A DNA stretch of 64,000 bases from Clostridium cavendishii DSM 21758 (GCF_900141845.1 NZ_FQZB01000014.1:1-64000); one strand, 5' to 3'; positions 35,944 to 46,038 are shown, numbered from the stretch's first letter. Notes: generated by a model from the sequence alone, not told the origin. Numbers and translations: made by a program.

Positions 35944-37164
35944 TTATAATATATTTTGCAAATATCCTTCTAATCTCTTAACAATAGCTTCTCTAGAATA
36001 ATTTTCAGCAACGTACTTTCTTCCATTGCTTCCAAGTTCCTCTTTAAGTGCTGAATCATTATACAATTTTTCTATAGCTGCAGCTATTTCTTTTGGATTT
36101 TCTGGCTCAACTACTATTCCACCCTTAGCATCATTTATAAGTTTTTCTGCTTCACCTTCTACAGCTAAAACTATAGGAAGTTCTGATGCTAATGCTTCAA
36201 ACATTTTTGATGGTAATGCACCTTTAAATAAATCTAATTTTTTTAATGGTACAACTGTTGCATCCATAGACGCTATTATTCTAGGCATGGATTTCTTTTC
36301 TTGAACTGGAAAGAACTTAACATTATCTAAACCTTTTTCTTTAACCATGTTCATTAACATTGATTTTTCCGGACCATCTCCAAAAAATAAAATTTGTATA
36401 TCCTTATTATCTCTTAAAATATTTGCAGCTTCAATTATTACTTCAAGACCTTGAGCTATACCATGTATTCCTGCATAACATACTGCAAATTTGTCTTTTA
36501 CCCCTATTTCTTCTCTATACTGTTCATCCCTATTCTCTTTACTAAATAAGCTTAAATCTACCCCATTTGTTATTAACTTGACTTTATCTTCCGAAAAACC
36601 TCTTTCAACAATATTATTTACTATTCCCTTAGTTTGACCAGTTACTAAATGAGCTTTTCTATATGAAAACTCTTCAAGCCAAACTGACATCTTTATAAAT
36701 AATTTATTGTGTAACACACCTAGCTTTATAGCTGATTCTGGCCAAAGATCTGAAACATTGAATACAAATTTTGCACCTCTTCTTTTAGCTATAACATAGC
36801 CTGACCAACCTAAAAATAAAGGTGGTGATTCTGTAATTACTACATCTTGCTTTTCTATATGCTTAAGCCCTTGGAAAACTGATGAAAATGTAAAAGAAAA
36901 ATAGTTTCTTAATCTTTTAATAAAACTTTTACTTTTAGTTGCGTAAATAGATGTTCTAATTATTTTTATACCATCAATCTCTTCCTTAACAACGCCCCTT
37001 CCTTCATATCCCTCGAATATTTCACCCTTTGGATAATTAGGTAATGCTGTAAGTATAGTAACCTCATGACCATTTTTCTTTAAGCCTTTAGCAAACTCAA
37101 ATATTCTATTCTGAGGAGCCCCTACTTCTGGAGGACAATATTGTGTTAGAAATAGTATCTTCAT
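35944..37164 (-). CDS. GT4 glycosyltransferase (WbuB type)
   Basis: This 406-residue glycosyltransferase has the N-terminal QYCPPEVGAPQNRIFEFAKGL, then PNYPKGEIFEGYEG and SDLWPESA, and the C-terminal donor-site EALASELPIVLAVEGEAE. The pattern resembles WbuB-type enzymes that add N-acetyl-fucosamine-like sugars; the actual donor is not determined. It is the last gene of block A, 3 bp from the epimerase gene. No signal peptide; it works at the cytoplasmic membrane face. The start follows AAGGAGAGG. Confidence 0.85.
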   Translation of the reverse strand: MKILFLTQYCPPEVGAPQNRIFEFAKGLKKNGHEVTILTALPNYPKGEIFEGYEGRGVVKEEIDGIKIIRTSIYATKSKSFIKRLRNYFSFTFSSVFQGLKHIEKQDVVITESPPLFLGWSGYVIAKRRGAKFVFNVSDLWPESAIKLGVLHNKLFIKMSVWLEEFSYRKAHLVTGQTKGIVNNIVERGFSEDKVKLITNGVDLSLFSKENRDEQYREEIGVKDKFAVCYAGIHGIAQGLEVIIEAANILRDNKDIQILFFGDGPEKSMLMNMVKEKGLDNVKFFPVQEKKSMPRIIASMDATVVPLKKLDLFKGALPSKMFEALASELPIVLAVEGEAEKLINDAKGGIVVEPENPKEIAAAIEKLYNDSALKEELGSNGRKYVAENYSREAIVKRLEGYLQNIL

Positions 37165-37167
37165 TAA

Positions 37168-38232
37168 CTACCTCTCCTTACTATAACTTTCAATTATATT
37201 TAATATCTTTTCTGCCGCTTTTCCATCTCCAAATATTTCTGGTCTATCTGAATTAGGAGCAAACTCCTTAATAGCAGTTTTTATTTTTTCTTTATCTGTT
37301 CCAACTATTAAATTCCAACCAACCTCTACAGTTTCAACCCATTCAGTTTCATCCCTCATAGTTATACATGGTTTTCCCATAAAATAAGCTTCTTTTTGTA
37401 TTCCACCGCTATCTGATACAATCTTATTAGCATTCATTTCTAATTCAAGCATTTCTATATATCCAACTGGATCTATAAGTTTTATGTTGTCATTAAAGCT
37501 TAATCCATATTCTAATATATATTTTTTAGTTCTTGGATGAATTGGAAGTATAACAGTAGACCCACATTCATTTAAAGCTTCTACTATATTTTTAAGTCTA
37601 TTTATATCATTAGTATTTTCTGCCCTGTGTATGGTAGTTAATATATAATCACCTTTTATATCCAATTTTTTTAATAAATCGGATTTTTTTCTTGCAATTT
37701 CTTTAAAGTCAAGAACAGCATCATACATTACATCTCCTATATTATAAACACTATCAGTTATGCCTTCATTAGTTAAGTTCTTTTCAGCATCTTTCGTAGG
37801 CACTAATAATAATTCTGATATATGATCAGTTAATATTCTATTTTGTTCTTCTGGCATAGTCTTATTAAAACTTCTAAGTCCTGCTTCTACATGTATAACA
37901 GGTATTAATAATTTACTTGCTGCTAATGCTCCTGCTAAAGTTGAGTTTGTGTCACCATATACTAAAACAAAATCTGGTTTCTCTTTCAAGTATATTTCTT
38001 CAAGCTTTTCAAGCATCATACCAGTCATTTTTCCATGACTTCCAGAACCAACTTCTAAATTGTAATCTGGCCTAGGTATTTTTAATTCCTCAAAAAATAC
38101 TTTAGACATATTCTCATCATAATGTTGCCCTGTATGTATTAATAATTCATTATGCTTAGTCCTTAAAGCCTTAGATACAGGTGCTGCTTTTATAAATTGA
38201 GGTCTAGCACCTACAATACTTATTATTTTCAT
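37168..38232 (-). CDS. Non-hydrolysing UDP-GlcNAc-type 2-epimerase (WbpI/WecB-like)
   Basis: The 354-residue protein has the epimerase landmarks GARPQFIKAAPVSKAL, HTGQHYDENMS, VYGDTNSTLAGALAASK, HVEAGLRS, HRAENT and TDSGGIQKEA. It changes the C2 configuration of a UDP-N-acetyl sugar. The FFEEL-IPRPDYNL and SHGKMTGMM stretches resemble WbpI, the epimerase of the diacetamido-mannuronic acid path, whose other enzymes are in this block. Plain ManNAc synthesis (WecB) is the alternative. The start follows CAGGAGG. Confidence 0.88.
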   Translation of the reverse strand: MKIISIVGARPQFIKAAPVSKALRTKHNELLIHTGQHYDENMSKVFFEELKIPRPDYNLEVGSGSHGKMTGMMLEKLEEIYLKEKPDFVLVYGDTNSTLAGALAASKLLIPVIHVEAGLRSFNKTMPEEQNRILTDHISELLLVPTKDAEKNLTNEGITDSVYNIGDVMYDAVLDFKEIARKKSDLLKKLDIKGDYILTTIHRAENTNDINRLKNIVEALNECGSTVILPIHPRTKKYILEYGLSFNDNIKLIDPVGYIEMLELEMNANKIVSDSGGIQKEAYFMGKPCITMRDETEWVETVEVGWNLIVGTDKEKIKTAIKEFAPNSDRPEIFGDGKAAEKILNIIESYSKER

Positions 38233-38332
38233 AATTTTCCTCCTGATACTTTCTTAACATTATTATATTATAACTATAAGTTCTCAAATTCTCAAGCCAA
38301 ATTCAATTCTTCAGTAATTAAAATCTACCATC

Positions 38333-38367
38333 AAAAACACTATAAGTATAAGACTTATAGTGTTTTT
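38333..38367. terminator. Hairpin between the ligase-like and epimerase genes
   Basis: A perfect 15-bp stem AAAAACACTATAAGT with its complement, 5-base loop and T-rich ends on both strands. It may end or lower transcription between 38377 and 38232 in block A. Confidence 0.7.
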
Positions 38368-38376
38368 AATAATGTT

Positions 38377-39645
38377 TTAACTTTTATTTAAACTCCCTTG
38401 CTTGTCACCAAAATAATTTCCGATCCCAATTCCAATTAAAATCCATAATATACTTATCATTTTAGGTACAAAAAATAAATTATCATTTAAATTCATAAAA
38501 CATATTGAAATTATTGACGCAAATATGCCTAAATAAACAGATTTCATAAAATAGTTTTGAGTAGTCCTATAATATTTATTAATAATTATTAACATAATAA
38601 TTATTAATAATACAAATAACACCAACCCAAATACACCTAATTCACTAAAAATTTTAAGATATGAATTATGTGATGGATACCTTGTATATGAATTATAATT
38701 AAGTTCTGGATATTTAGCTATATAATAGTCATATTTACTTACACCATTCCCATTTCCTACACCAAACCAAAAATTATCTTTTATCATGTGGATATAAGTT
38801 TTCCATATCTTAATTCTATCATCATTAAAACTTTTACTAAATAACTCCAAAAATCTATTTCTCATGGGAGTTATACTTACAGTTAATACTGCTAAAGCAC
38901 CTATTGCATATATGAGCTTTTTATTCCATAAAATACTTAATACTACCAACCCTAACACTAATCCTAACCAAGAACTTCTCGAAAATGTCATAAATAAATT
39001 CACAATCAATAATAATAATATGATTGAATACAGTATTTTTTTGCGATTATTTTTTTCATACATAGTTACCATAAATATTGGAAATATCAGTATTACAATA
39101 AACGCTGCATATGAATTAGGATTGGAAAATATTGATGTAACTCTTACCATTACTCCAAATGTATGACTTCCTACAAATTGAGGGGGAATACATTTTCCTG
39201 TTGCAAATTGGTAAAATCCTAATAAGGTTACAAAAACACAACTAAAAAATATACCTTTTATTATTATTTTAGATATTTTTTCTGTTGTATATTCAAGACT
39301 ACAATAAATTATAAGAAAATATACTGAAATAAATCTTATGGTTTCTTGTAGCCATAATTTTTGTTCTGGTGCATATCTTTTTGAAATAATCATAAGTATT
39401 ATAATGCTTATAAATAATAAATTTAAAACTAAAAATAATTTATTCTTAAATAAATTTATTAAATATTTTCTTTTTTCTCTTGATATCAAGAATTGTAATC
39501 CAAAAAAAAGCCATGCACACACTAGAATTACTTCACTTATAGGTGGTTGCTTTTCTTTAAACATTAAAGACATCATAAATTCTGGAATATACATTAAACT
39601 TATGATATATAAAGCAAAAAAGACTCTATTTATTTTTCTTAGCAT
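38377..39645 (-). CDS. O-antigen ligase/polymerase family membrane protein (Wzy_C-like)
   Basis: The 422-residue protein has about eleven membrane helices and a large loop before the C-terminus with NFWFGVGNGNG and RYPSHNSYLKIFSELGVFGL. The H-N-S-Y pair of motifs is typical of O-antigen ligase/teichuronic acid polymerase proteins. It might polymerise or transfer a surface glycan, in parallel with the Wzy-type protein of block B. ATG 39645 follows GGAGGCAAGA; the ATG four codons upstream overlaps the ribosome site. Confidence 0.85.
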   Translation of the reverse strand: MLRKINRVFFALYIISLMYIPEFMMSLMFKEKQPPISEVILVCAWLFFGLQFLISREKRKYLINLFKNKLFLVLNLLFISIIILMIISKRYAPEQKLWLQETIRFISVYFLIIYCSLEYTTEKISKIIIKGIFFSCVFVTLLGFYQFATGKCIPPQFVGSHTFGVMVRVTSIFSNPNSYAAFIVILIFPIFMVTMYEKNNRKKILYSIILLLLIVNLFMTFSRSSWLGLVLGLVVLSILWNKKLIYAIGALAVLTVSITPMRNRFLELFSKSFNDDRIKIWKTYIHMIKDNFWFGVGNGNGVSKYDYYIAKYPELNYNSYTRYPSHNSYLKIFSELGVFGLVLFVLLIIIMLIIINKYYRTTQNYFMKSVYLGIFASIISICFMNLNDNLFFVPKMISILWILIGIGIGNYFGDKQGSLNKS

Positions 39646-39659
39646 TCTTGCCTCCATAA

Positions 39660-41495
39660 TTAATTAATTTTTCTCTTATAAGTTAGAACTTTTTGTTCCA
39701 TAATTTTGAATATTGCTTCTCTATCTTTTGTTGCTATAACATTTTTGAATTCCTTAATAGAATCTTCTACAAATTGCATTTCAAAGTTCATTGGTTTTTC
39801 AACATATATTTTCTCAAATGCAGTACTTGTTAATGCTATCTCATCAATTAATAATTCTTCATACAATTTTTCTCCTGGCCTAAGTCCAGTGTATTCTATT
39901 GCTATATCAACACCTGGCTCATAACCTGAAAGCCTAATCATATCTTTAGCTAAATCTATGATTTTAACTGGTTTACCCATATCTAAAACAAAAATTTCTC
40001 CACCTTTTGCCATAGTTCCAGCTTGTATTACAAGCTGTGCAGCCTCTGGAATTGTCATAAAGAATCTATTTATTTCTGGATGTGTTACAGTTACAGGACC
40101 ACCTTCGCTAATTTGTTTCTTAAATAAAGGTATTACCGAACCATTACTTCCTAATACATTACCAAACCTAACAGCAACATATTCAGTTTTACTTACAGTA
40201 TTAAACGCTTGAACCATAATTTCACAAAATCTTTTAGTTGCACCCATTATATTGGTTGGATTAACTGCTTTATCTGTACTTATTTGAATAAATCTTTTTA
40301 CATTATATTTATCACTACATTTTAAAATATTATATGTTCCTAATATATTATTTTTAATAGCCTCTTCTGGATTAGCTTCCATTAATGGTACATGCTTATG
40401 AGCTGCTGCATGAAATACTATCTCTGGTCTAAATCTATTAAATATATCATCCATCTTTTCATATTCTCTTATTGATGATATTACGACTGTTTTAGTCATA
40501 TTCGGATAATTATGATTAAGTTCCATTTGTAAATCATAAGCATTGTTTTCATATATATCTAAAATCACAAGATTACTCGGTTCAAACTTTATAAGTTGTC
40601 TACATAGTTCCGAACCTATAGAACCTCCACCACCTGTTACTAATATAACCTTATTTTTAACCAATTTTTCAATATTATGAATATCAAGCTCAACTTCTTT
40701 TCTTCCTAATAAATCTTCAATCTTTATTTCTCTAAAATTATTTATTTGATATTCTCCATCAATCATTTCATTTAAACTTGGTATAGTTTTAAGCTTACAT
40801 TTAGTTTTTTTACAAATTTCTAATATCTTTTGTTTTTCTTCTTCCTTAACTGAAGGCATTGCAAAAATTATTTCATCAACTTGATATTTATTACACGCCT
40901 TAACTATAATGTCTCTATTACCAATTACCTCATAGCCATAAATAAATTTCCCTTTTTTCTTCTTATTATCATCAATAATACCTACTACATTATAAGTATC
41001 ACATTTTTTTATCTCCTTAAGAAGCATTGCAGTTGCATCTCCTGCTCCTATTATTAATGTATTTTTGCTTATAGCTGAATTACTAGTATTCTTTTTTTCT
41101 CCTATAATCCTAAGCCTAAATCTTATGCCACCAAACATAAGAACTAAAATTAAAGCATAAATAGGATATACCGTAAATGGAAATCTATAAACTTCATACT
41201 TTAGCAACTTATAGTTTATAAAATAGCTATAAAGAAAAAATATAATATTAGAAATAGCTGTAGAATATATTATTGATAATAATTCATTAATTGATGCATA
41301 TTCCCACATCTTTTTATATAAATTAAAAAAGTAATTAGTAGCAATAGTTATCAAAATAACAGGTATTAAAGACATTTTTATAAATTCCATATCAGAAGCA
41401 ATTATATTAAAATTAAATCTCAATAAAAAAGCTAAAAATATTGAAATAACTATACTAATAATATCTAAGACTACTAACTTCTTTTCATTTAGCAT
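39660..41495 (-). CDS. Membrane UDP-GlcNAc 4,6-dehydratase (CapD/WbpM/PglF type)
   Basis: The 611-residue enzyme has four N-terminal membrane helices (about 1-125), a CoA-binding-like Rossmann region, then a catalytic short-chain dehydrogenase domain with TGGGGSIGSELCRQL (near residue 287) and QISTDKAVNPTNIMGATKR. The Ser...Met...Lys triad, with Met replacing Tyr, is the WbpM/FlaA1 signature. It forms UDP-4-keto-6-deoxy-HexNAc from UDP-GlcNAc, a precursor of QuiNAc, FucNAc or bacillosamine. ATG 41495 is nine bases after GGAGG; the TTG upstream is too close. Confidence 0.9.
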   Translation of the reverse strand: MLNEKKLVVLDIISIVISIFLAFLLRFNFNIIASDMEFIKMSLIPVILITIATNYFFNLYKKMWEYASINELLSIIYSTAISNIIFFLYSYFINYKLLKYEVYRFPFTVYPIYALILVLMFGGIRFRLRIIGEKKNTSNSAISKNTLIIGAGDATAMLLKEIKKCDTYNVVGIIDDNKKKKGKFIYGYEVIGNRDIIVKACNKYQVDEIIFAMPSVKEEEKQKILEICKKTKCKLKTIPSLNEMIDGEYQINNFREIKIEDLLGRKEVELDIHNIEKLVKNKVILVTGGGGSIGSELCRQLIKFEPSNLVILDIYENNAYDLQMELNHNYPNMTKTVVISSIREYEKMDDIFNRFRPEIVFHAAAHKHVPLMEANPEEAIKNNILGTYNILKCSDKYNVKRFIQISTDKAVNPTNIMGATKRFCEIMVQAFNTVSKTEYVAVRFGNVLGSNGSVIPLFKKQISEGGPVTVTHPEINRFFMTIPEAAQLVIQAGTMAKGGEIFVLDMGKPVKIIDLAKDMIRLSGYEPGVDIAIEYTGLRPGEKLYEELLIDEIALTSTAFEKIYVEKPMNFEMQFVEDSIKEFKNVIATKDREAIFKIMEQKVLTYKRKIN

Positions 41496-41650
41496 ATTCA
41501 AAAACCTCCTTATATAATTTTAAAAAACTATTATATAAAATCCAAAATTCAAATTATTCTATATAATTTTCAAAATACAAGCCATAAAAATATATTTTAA
41601 ATTATACACTATCTTCAAACTATTTATACACTCTTTTCATAAATCAAACC

Positions 41651-41684
41651 AACTTTGAGGTGGAGTTTATACTCCACCTCAATC
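41651..41684. other. GC-richer perfect hairpin without T-run
   Basis: A perfect 12-bp stem (TTGAGGTGGAGT/ACTCCACCTCAA) with four-base TTAT loop is in the 269-bp gap between the WbpB-like and CapD-like genes. No run of T follows on either strand, so it is not a clear intrinsic terminator. Possible processing or pause element. Confidence 0.5.
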
Positions 41685-41764
41685 TAAGTTTCACATATAT
41701 ATGCAAATTAAAATTACTCTTGCCTAATCTAACATAATTTGAGATAGCCTCAAAATTTAAGCAT

Positions 41765-42853
41765 TTATTTACTATTTATATTTTTCATTTCTAATGTAGA
41801 GAAATCATTTAATGGAAATTTAACTACATTTTCAGTTAATCTTGACTTATATGCGGCAAGTATTATTGACATAGCCTTCTTACCTTCTACACCATTTATC
41901 AGAGGTTCTCTACCTTCTTTTACAGCATTTATAAAGTCATTTATTAAAGGTGTATGACCAAAACCATATACAGAATCTATAGTTTGTTCTTCTTCCTTTT
42001 CTTCATTTAATTTTTCATCTGCAAATGCCCAAGTTTCTATTTTATTAACAGCAAGACCACCTATACATACAGTTCCTGTTTCTCCAAATATACTTAAAGT
42101 TTCTTCAAGATTTTTAGGATATACGCAAGCAGTCCCTTCAACAATTCCTATAGCTCCGTTTTTAAATCTTATAACTATAGCACCAAAATCTTCACCTTCT
42201 ATATCTCTTAAGAAAGTATCACACTCAGCATAAACAGATTGAATTTCTCCACCCATCATCCATTGTAATAAATCTATGTTATGAATACATTGGTTCATAA
42301 GAGTTCCACCATCAAGCTCCCAAGTTCCTCTCCATGGAGCTTGAGTATAATACCCCTCATTCCTATTCCAAAGTATTCTAGCCGTACCATTTATAAGTTT
42401 TCCAAAACCATTTGCTTCTACTGCGTGTCTTAATTTTTGAATAGCTGGATTAAACCTGTTTTGATGACAAACCGCTATTTTTACATTGTTTTTCTTTGCA
42501 GTTTCTATCATATCATCAGCATCTTTTATAGATAAAGCCATAGGCTTTTCAACTATAACATGTTTACCTAAGTTCATAGCATTTATAGCTATCTCTGGAT
42601 GATATCCACTTTCAGTTGCAATAGTTACTGTATCTATATCTTCCTTTTGTAACATTTCTTTATAGTCTGTATAAACAGCCACTTTAGAACCTTCTATACT
42701 TGCTTCATATTTTTCTTTTTTTTCTATAGCTCTTTCTTTAACAACATCACAAACTGCCACAAGCTCAGCCTGCTCAATATTATTCACAAATGCTTCTACA
42801 TGTTTATATGAGATTCTACCGCAACCTATTATTGCAAATTTCATTTTACTCAT
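41765..42853 (-). CDS. Gfo/Idh/MocA oxidoreductase (WbpB/WlbA type)
   Basis: The 362-residue NAD(P)-dependent enzyme has GCGRISYKH (Rossmann loop), EKPMALS (Lys as catalytic/cofactor contact) and HNIDLLQWMMGG. In the Wbp pathway such an enzyme oxidises the C3 hydroxyl of UDP-GlcNAcA to give the 3-keto sugar, which the neighbouring aminotransferase then aminates. The neighbours (WbpA, WbpD, WbpE types) support this. It follows WbpA-like by 26 bp. Confidence 0.88.
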   Translation of the reverse strand: MSKMKFAIIGCGRISYKHVEAFVNNIEQAELVAVCDVVKERAIEKKEKYEASIEGSKVAVYTDYKEMLQKEDIDTVTIATESGYHPEIAINAMNLGKHVIVEKPMALSIKDADDMIETAKKNNVKIAVCHQNRFNPAIQKLRHAVEANGFGKLINGTARILWNRNEGYYTQAPWRGTWELDGGTLMNQCIHNIDLLQWMMGGEIQSVYAECDTFLRDIEGEDFGAIVIRFKNGAIGIVEGTACVYPKNLEETLSIFGETGTVCIGGLAVNKIETWAFADEKLNEEKEEEQTIDSVYGFGHTPLINDFINAVKEGREPLINGVEGKKAMSIILAAYKSRLTENVVKFPLNDFSTLEMKNINSK

Positions 42854-42879
42854 TACACAATCTCCCTTATTACCATCTA

Positions 42880-44205
42880 CTATAGTAATTCTATATTTTC
42901 TCTGTTTATAACATTTTTCATAGCATTCTTTGTATCAAATATAGCTATACTATGTTTTTGAACAAAGTCATAATCAACATTTGTATGAGCTGTAGTTACT
43001 ACAACTATATCAGCATTTTTAAGCGCCGCTTCATCAAGAACTTCTAACCCTATATGTTTAACACCTTTAAATTTATATTCTTTAACAAATGGATCGAAGA
43101 AAGTAATTTCTGCTCCGACTTTTTCAAAATTTTCTACAACCTTAAGTGCTGGACTCTCTCTATAATCATCGATATCTTGCTTATAGGCAACCCCTAATAT
43201 TAAAACCTTGGAACCATTTAAAGGCTTTTTGAAAGTGTTTAATATTCTTCCACATCTTTCAATTACGTATTGTGGCATATAGTTATTTATTTCTCCTGAA
43301 GTTTCTATAAGTCTAGTATGATAATCATATTCTCTAGCTTTCCAAGTTAAATAATATGGATCTAGAGGTATACAGTGACCACCAAGACCTGGACCTGGAT
43401 AGAATGCTTGGAAACCATATGGCTTACTCTTAGCTGCATCTATAACTTCCCATACATTTATACCCATCTTTTCACAAATTATAGCCATTTCATTAGCTAA
43501 TCCTATATTTATATTTCTATAAGTGTTTTCTAATATTTTTTCCATTTCAGCAACTTTTGGTGATGATACTTCATGTATATCACTTTCTAAAACATGTCTA
43601 TACATAGCTGCTGCTACTTCTGTAGAATCTTTACCTACTCCCCCTACAACCTTTGGAGTATTTTTAGTTTTATATATTAAGTTACCTGGGTCAACTCTTT
43701 CAGGTGAGAATGCTAAGAAGAAATCTACTCCACATTTTAGACCTGACTTTTCTTCTAATATTGGTAATAATAATTCTTCTGTAGTTCCTGGATAAGTAGT
43801 ACTTTCAAGAACAACTACCATACCTTCATGAAGATATTCAGCTACTGCTTCTGTTGATGCTTTTACATAGCTTATATCAGGTTGTTGATATTCGTCCAAT
43901 GGTGTTGGAACACATATAGCCACAAAATCTACATCCCTAATAAATGAAAAATCTGTTGTAGCACTTAATAACTTTTCGCTAACTACCTTCTTAAGATCTG
44001 TATCTACAACATCTCCTATGTAATTGTGCCCTTCATTAACTAACTTAACTTTTTCATCTTGCACATCAAACCCAATAGTTTCATAACCAGCCTTAGCTTT
44101 TTCAACAGCAAGAGGTAGACCAACATAACCAAGACCTACTACCCCTACTTTAGCACTTTTTTCATTTATTTTTTTTAATAACTGTTCCTTAATACTATTT
44201 GACAT
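42880..44205 (-). CDS. UDP-N-acetylglucosamine 6-dehydrogenase (WbpA type)
   Basis: The 441-residue nucleotide-sugar dehydrogenase has the N-terminal GLGYVGLPLA, a central FAFSPERVDPGN-type motif (here FLAFSPERVDPGN), the PGPGLGGHCIPLDPYYL active-site block with the catalytic Cys, and a C-terminal UDP-binding domain (LILGVAYKQDIDDYRESP). It oxidises C6 of UDP-GlcNAc in two NAD steps to UDP-GlcNAcA, the first step of the pathway. It overlaps the acetyltransferase gene by 11 bp. ATG 44205 is preferred over the upstream GTG inside the ribosome site. Confidence 0.9.
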   Translation of the reverse strand: MSNSIKEQLLKKINEKSAKVGVVGLGYVGLPLAVEKAKAGYETIGFDVQDEKVKLVNEGHNYIGDVVDTDLKKVVSEKLLSATTDFSFIRDVDFVAICVPTPLDEYQQPDISYVKASTEAVAEYLHEGMVVVLESTTYPGTTEELLLPILEEKSGLKCGVDFFLAFSPERVDPGNLIYKTKNTPKVVGGVGKDSTEVAAAMYRHVLESDIHEVSSPKVAEMEKILENTYRNINIGLANEMAIICEKMGINVWEVIDAAKSKPYGFQAFYPGPGLGGHCIPLDPYYLTWKAREYDYHTRLIETSGEINNYMPQYVIERCGRILNTFKKPLNGSKVLILGVAYKQDIDDYRESPALKVVENFEKVGAEITFFDPFVKEYKFKGVKHIGLEVLDEAALKNADIVVVTTAHTNVDYDFVQKHSIAIFDTKNAMKNVINRENIELL

Positions 44206-44791
44206 CTTTACTTCCACCTTTCATAATAACACTGTTATCTATTTTTTCATATTCCTCTTCACAGGCACTACACTTTGCCAAATTATCACTATTAAAATTA
44301 AGTCTTTCTCCACATTTACATACGTGACCTATAAGTCTTCCTGGATTACCAACTATAAGTCCGAAATCAGGTACATCCTTAGTAACTACTGCACCAGCTC
44401 CTATTAAAGCGTATTTACCTATAGTATTTCCACAAACTATAGTTACATTTGCTCCAACACTAGAGCCTTTGCAAAGTCTGGTTTCTCTATATTCTGATTT
44501 CCTTTCTATAAAGCTTCTTGGATTTATTACATTTGTAAATACACAAGAAGGGCCTAAGAAAACTCCATCTTCACATATAACACCTGTATAAACTGAAACA
44601 TTATTTTGAATCTTAACACCATTACCTAAAGTAACCCCTGGTGATATAACTACATTTTGACCTATATTACATTTTTCACCTATAGTACACCCACTCATAA
44701 CATGCGAAAAATGCCATATTTTCGTTCCTGCACCTATATTACATGGCTCATCTACATAACTAGATTCATGTACAAAATATTCTTTATCCAT
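44195..44791 (-). CDS. Left-handed beta-helix N-acetyltransferase (WbpD type)
   Basis: The 198-residue protein carries hexapeptide repeats ([LIV]GxxxxI: IGAGTKIW, IGEKCNIGQ, LGNGVKIQN, GANVTIVCG, IGKYALIG) of a trimeric left-handed beta-helix transferase. It closely fits WbpD, which acetylates the 3-amino group of UDP-GlcNAc3NA. A C-terminal Cys cluster (CKCGERL...CSACEEE) could bind zinc. It is in the operon between the dehydrogenase and aminotransferase genes. Confidence 0.9.
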   Translation of the reverse strand: MDKEYFVHESSYVDEPCNIGAGTKIWHFSHVMSGCTIGEKCNIGQNVVISPGVTLGNGVKIQNNVSVYTGVICEDGVFLGPSCVFTNVINPRSFIERKSEYRETRLCKGSSVGANVTIVCGNTIGKYALIGAGAVVTKDVPDFGLIVGNPGRLIGHVCKCGERLNFNSDNLAKCSACEEEYEKIDNSVIMKGGSKDVK

Positions 44792-44850
44792 AATTTACTC
44801 CTAATTAGTCATGTCGAAATAAATAAACAGTTATTTATTCTTACAATATC

Positions 44851-46038
44851 TTATTTAAATTCCTTAACCTTTTCTATAACATAATCTTGCTGTTCTTTTG
44901 TAAGTTCTGGATACATAGGAATAGCAAATGTCCTTTGTGATAAGTATTCAGCATTTGGCATATCACCTAATTTATATCCCAAATTCTTAAATGCTTTTTG
45001 AAGGTGTAACGGAACTGGGTAATATACTCCAGTAGCTATTTTATTTTCCCCTAGGTGTTTTAATAGTTCCGATCTCTTTTCTGATTGTAATATATACATA
45101 TGATAAACATGCTTTGTATCTTCTAATCTATAAGGCTTTATTAACTCAGTATCCTTAAGTCCTTTATTATAATAAGCTGCATGCTCTGCTCTTAAATTAT
45201 TCCATTTATCTATTTCTCTCAATTTAATTCGTAATATAGCTGCTTGTAATTCATCAAGTCTTGAATTATAACCTATCATATAATTATAATACTTAGCTGG
45301 ATTATAAACAGTTTCATTTGAAGTTGATTGTTCTATATCCTCTTCCTTTGTTCCTGTTAATAATTCATAAGCTTCTTTACCAGCAACCCCACTTCCGTGA
45401 GTTCTTAATCCCTTAGCTATTTTGGCTATTTTATCATTATTAGTTACAATAATACCTCCATCACCAGCACAGCCTAAATTTTTTGTAGGGAAAAATGAAA
45501 AACAAGCTACATCTCCTAATGTACCTATCTTTTTCCCCTTGTACTCTGCTCCAATTGCTTGGCAAGCATCTTCTATAACTAAAAGATTATGCTTCTTAGC
45601 TATTTCATTTATCTTATCCATATCAGCTGATTGCCCAAATATATGAACTGGTGCTATAGCTTTAGTCCTATTAGTTATTTTTTCCTCTATTTTATTAACA
45701 TCAATATTAAATGTTCTTAAATCTACATCTACAAATACTGGTACAGCACCTACTGCTGCAATAGTTTCTGCTGTTGCAAAGAATGTAAATGGTGTAGTTA
45801 TTACCTCATCACCTGGTTTTATTCCCATAGCTTTTAAGGCTATAACTAAGGCATCAGTCCCATTTCCTACTGAAATAGCATGCTTTACACCTAAATATTC
45901 ACAAAACTCATTTTCAAAACATTTAACATTATCACCCATTATATATCTAGCTGATGATAAAACTTCTATAATATTCTTTTCAACATCATTTTTAATAGCT
46001 TCATATTGCTTCTGTAAATCAATTAATTGTAATTCCAT
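44851..46038 (-). CDS. PLP-dependent sugar aminotransferase (WbpE type, DegT family)
   Basis: The 395-residue enzyme has GNGTDALVIALKAMGI, EDACQAIGAEYKGK and SFFPTKNLGCAGDGGI (the PLP-binding Lys is in this stretch). It transfers an amino group to a keto sugar nucleotide; with WbpB the substrate should be 3-keto UDP-GlcNAcA. It is the first gene of block A with a 5' leader of about 155 nt behind the promoter at 46201-46229. The start follows GGAGG. Confidence 0.9.
   Translation of the reverse strand: MELQLIDLQKQYEAIKNDVEKNIIEVLSSARYIMGDNVKCFENEFCEYLGVKHAISVGNGTDALVIALKAMGIKPGDEVITTPFTFFATAETIAAVGAVPVFVDVDLRTFNIDVNKIEEKITNRTKAIAPVHIFGQSADMDKINEIAKKHNLLVIEDACQAIGAEYKGKKIGTLGDVACFSFFPTKNLGCAGDGGIIVTNNDKIAKIAKGLRTHGSGVAGKEAYELLTGTKEEDIEQSTSNETVYNPAKYYNYMIGYNSRLDELQAAILRIKLREIDKWNNLRAEHAAYYNKGLKDTELIKPYRLEDTKHVYHMYILQSEKRSELLKHLGENKIATGVYYPVPLHLQKAFKNLGYKLGDMPNAEYLSQRTFAIPMYPELTKEQQDYVIEKVKEFK

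Noticed and set aside
44806..44846. Fifth copy of the two-hairpin repeat
   Set aside because: Only TAAGAAT and TTTCGA plus an AT palindrome agree; too weak to count.
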